A DNA stretch of 27,625 nt from Psychrobacter sp. (lineage in GTDB: Bacteria; Pseudomonadota; Gammaproteobacteria; Pseudomonadales; Moraxellaceae): positions 3,809 through 31,433 of the forward strand of contig JAAXIL010000002.1 of the NCBI GenBank assembly GCA_012270355.1. The letters are read 5' to 3'. The notes beneath the pieces were generated by a model. That model ran no database searches. It saw only the letters and a program-made list of their open reading frames with translations, and had not been told where the DNA came from. Positions 26,685 through 27,625 of this stretch are shown piece by piece (position 1 is the first letter of the stretch; each line of letters opens with the position of its first letter). The position numbers and the translations under genes are program-made.

Positions 26685-27625
26685 TCAATCTTGATAAGAC
26701 AGTTTAACGCCGAGCACATAGCCGTCGTTGTCTTCAAAATTGCTCACGACTTTATTATTTGGTATGGATCCTTTGGCATCACCAAACATCAAATATTTAC
26801 CGCCAGCGGACAATGCCCAATTTTCGGTCATGTTTAACTTTGCTCCTGCACCAACGCTATAATACCCTTCAATAGGACCTAATGAAGTCGTAGGATTGCC
26901 CGCTCCTGAATCCCAACCTAAACTGCCCGATACCGCCACAGCAGGTGACAAACGTTTGGCAAGTCCAAGTTCAACTTGCCACTGGTCATCGTCATAACTG
27001 ACTAGCGGTAAGCCCACATCGTCTTGCGTGGTACGTTTAGACGCAGCATTGTAATAAGGTGGCACAATTGCAAAGTCACTCCAAGGCACATAGCGTACTT
27101 TTGCGGTGGCAAGCGTGGTTGGATTTATCCCCGTTTGAAAGTCAAAATTAAACGACTCGGGAGTGGTAATCTCAAAATCACCACTAAAGGTTTGCGTGGG
27201 GTCAAGCCCTGGCAAGCGTTCGTCAATGTTGTTGTCGTGGTCGATTTCTGAGCGATACGTCAAGGCAGCACGTAGGGCAATTTCAGGCTTCATAAACGCT
27301 GCACCTGCAACCCAGCCGACTGACTCATCTTTAGACATATGGGCATCGTATCCTGCAGAAGTCAAATAAGCAGGACCACGCAATGCCACATCACCTTCCA
27401 AACGCTGGAAAGCAGGACCACCATAAACTTGAAAGTTATCTCCCAACTTCACGCCAATGAGCCCTGTGATATTTTCGCTGTGTACATCGACATTGGTCGA
27501 CTCGCCATCTGTGGTAGCCACACCTTGAGCAATGGCTAAAGATGAGCCAACCGACTGTGCTTGAGCAGCAAGGCTTTGTGCCTGAGCTGAGAGTTCTTGA
27601 GGTTGAGCTGTATTTACAGCAGCTG
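26685..27625 (-). CDS. FadL-family outer membrane protein, partial at the window edge
   Basis: This is the C-terminal 312 residues of a second FadL-family barrel; the frame is open to the right edge, so the N-terminus lies outside the window. The visible part starts with an Ala/Gln-rich segment (AQPQELSAQAQSLAAQAQSV) that corresponds to the end of the helical insert in the neighbour. Barrel strands follow: LIGVKLGDNFQVYGGPAFQR, ALRAALTYRSEIDHD, VRYVPWSDFAIVPP, GWDSGAGNPTTSLGPIEGYY and GGKYLMFGDAKGS, ending LSYQD. It is highly similar to the downstream copy through these blocks, so it is a tandem paralogue. A GTG at 27521 is an internal codon, not a start. It has its own terminator. Confidence 0.88.
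   Translation of the reverse strand, partial: AAVNTAQPQELSAQAQSLAAQAQSVGSSLAIAQGVATTDGESTNVDVHSENITGLIGVKLGDNFQVYGGPAFQRLEGDVALRGPAYLTSAGYDAHMSKDESVGWVAGAAFMKPEIALRAALTYRSEIDHDNNIDERLPGLDPTQTFSGDFEITTPESFNFDFQTGINPTTLATAKVRYVPWSDFAIVPPYYNAASKRTTQDDVGLPLVSYDDDQWQVELGLAKRLSPAVAVSGSLGWDSGAGNPTTSLGPIEGYYSVGAGAKLNMTENWALSAGGKYLMFGDAKGSIPNNKVVSNFEDNDGYVLGVKLSYQD

Noticed and set aside
1..27625. A novel defence, secretion or biosynthetic gene system
   Set aside because: Nearly all genes belong to known housekeeping families. The only possible mobile-type element is the truncated PIN remnant, which lacks a partner gene and a catalytic residue.

Overview
The window looks like a chromosomal segment of a gammaproteobacterium of the family Moraxellaceae (Moraxella/Faucicola or Psychrobacter type). 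The basis is a large RNase E whose gene is divergent from rluC, a roughly 530-residue isocitrate lyase, Moraxellaceae-style FadL proteins, an isolated hisC and moderate GC. Genus-level assignment is inference. Most of the region is housekeeping and central-metabolism DNA. I see no phage, CRISPR array, insertion sequence, rRNA or tRNA. The unusual content is mainly gene decay and regulation rather than an obvious new multi-gene system.

Layout. Positions 1-300 hold the 3' end of a glutathione S-transferase-like gene that needs a frameshift, closed by a bidirectional terminator. Next, on the minus strand, come an AGCS sodium/alanine symporter and rne. The rne frame is interrupted by an in-frame amber codon, after which 85 codons of recognisable C-terminal tail and the expected terminator are still present. 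About 1 kb of non-coding DNA separates rne from the divergent rluC. Then follow hisC (-), a PP2C phosphatase (+), a LysR regulator (-) divergent from aceA (+), a MOSC-domain protein (-), an asparaginase (+), truA (+), infA (+) and a periplasmic L,D-transpeptidase (-).

From 17.8 to 21.7 kb lies a minus-strand leucine cluster in the order leuC, a 74-codon unknown ORF, leuD, a truncated PIN-domain remnant, leuB. It is divergent from a second LysR gene. After that gene's terminator come putP (+) and two tandem minus-strand FadL-type outer-membrane proteins, the upstream one cut by the window edge.

How the genes fit together: RNase E, RluC, TruA and IF-1 serve RNA turnover, RNA modification and translation. 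LeuC, LeuD and LeuB perform the isomerase and dehydrogenase steps of leucine synthesis, and HisC acts in histidine synthesis. FadL import of fatty acids, the glyoxylate-shunt enzyme AceA, PutP, the alanine symporter and asparaginase fit a bacterium feeding on lipids and amino acids. Both LysR genes sit divergently next to a metabolic gene (aceA, leuC), the usual arrangement for local control, but their targets are inferred only from position.
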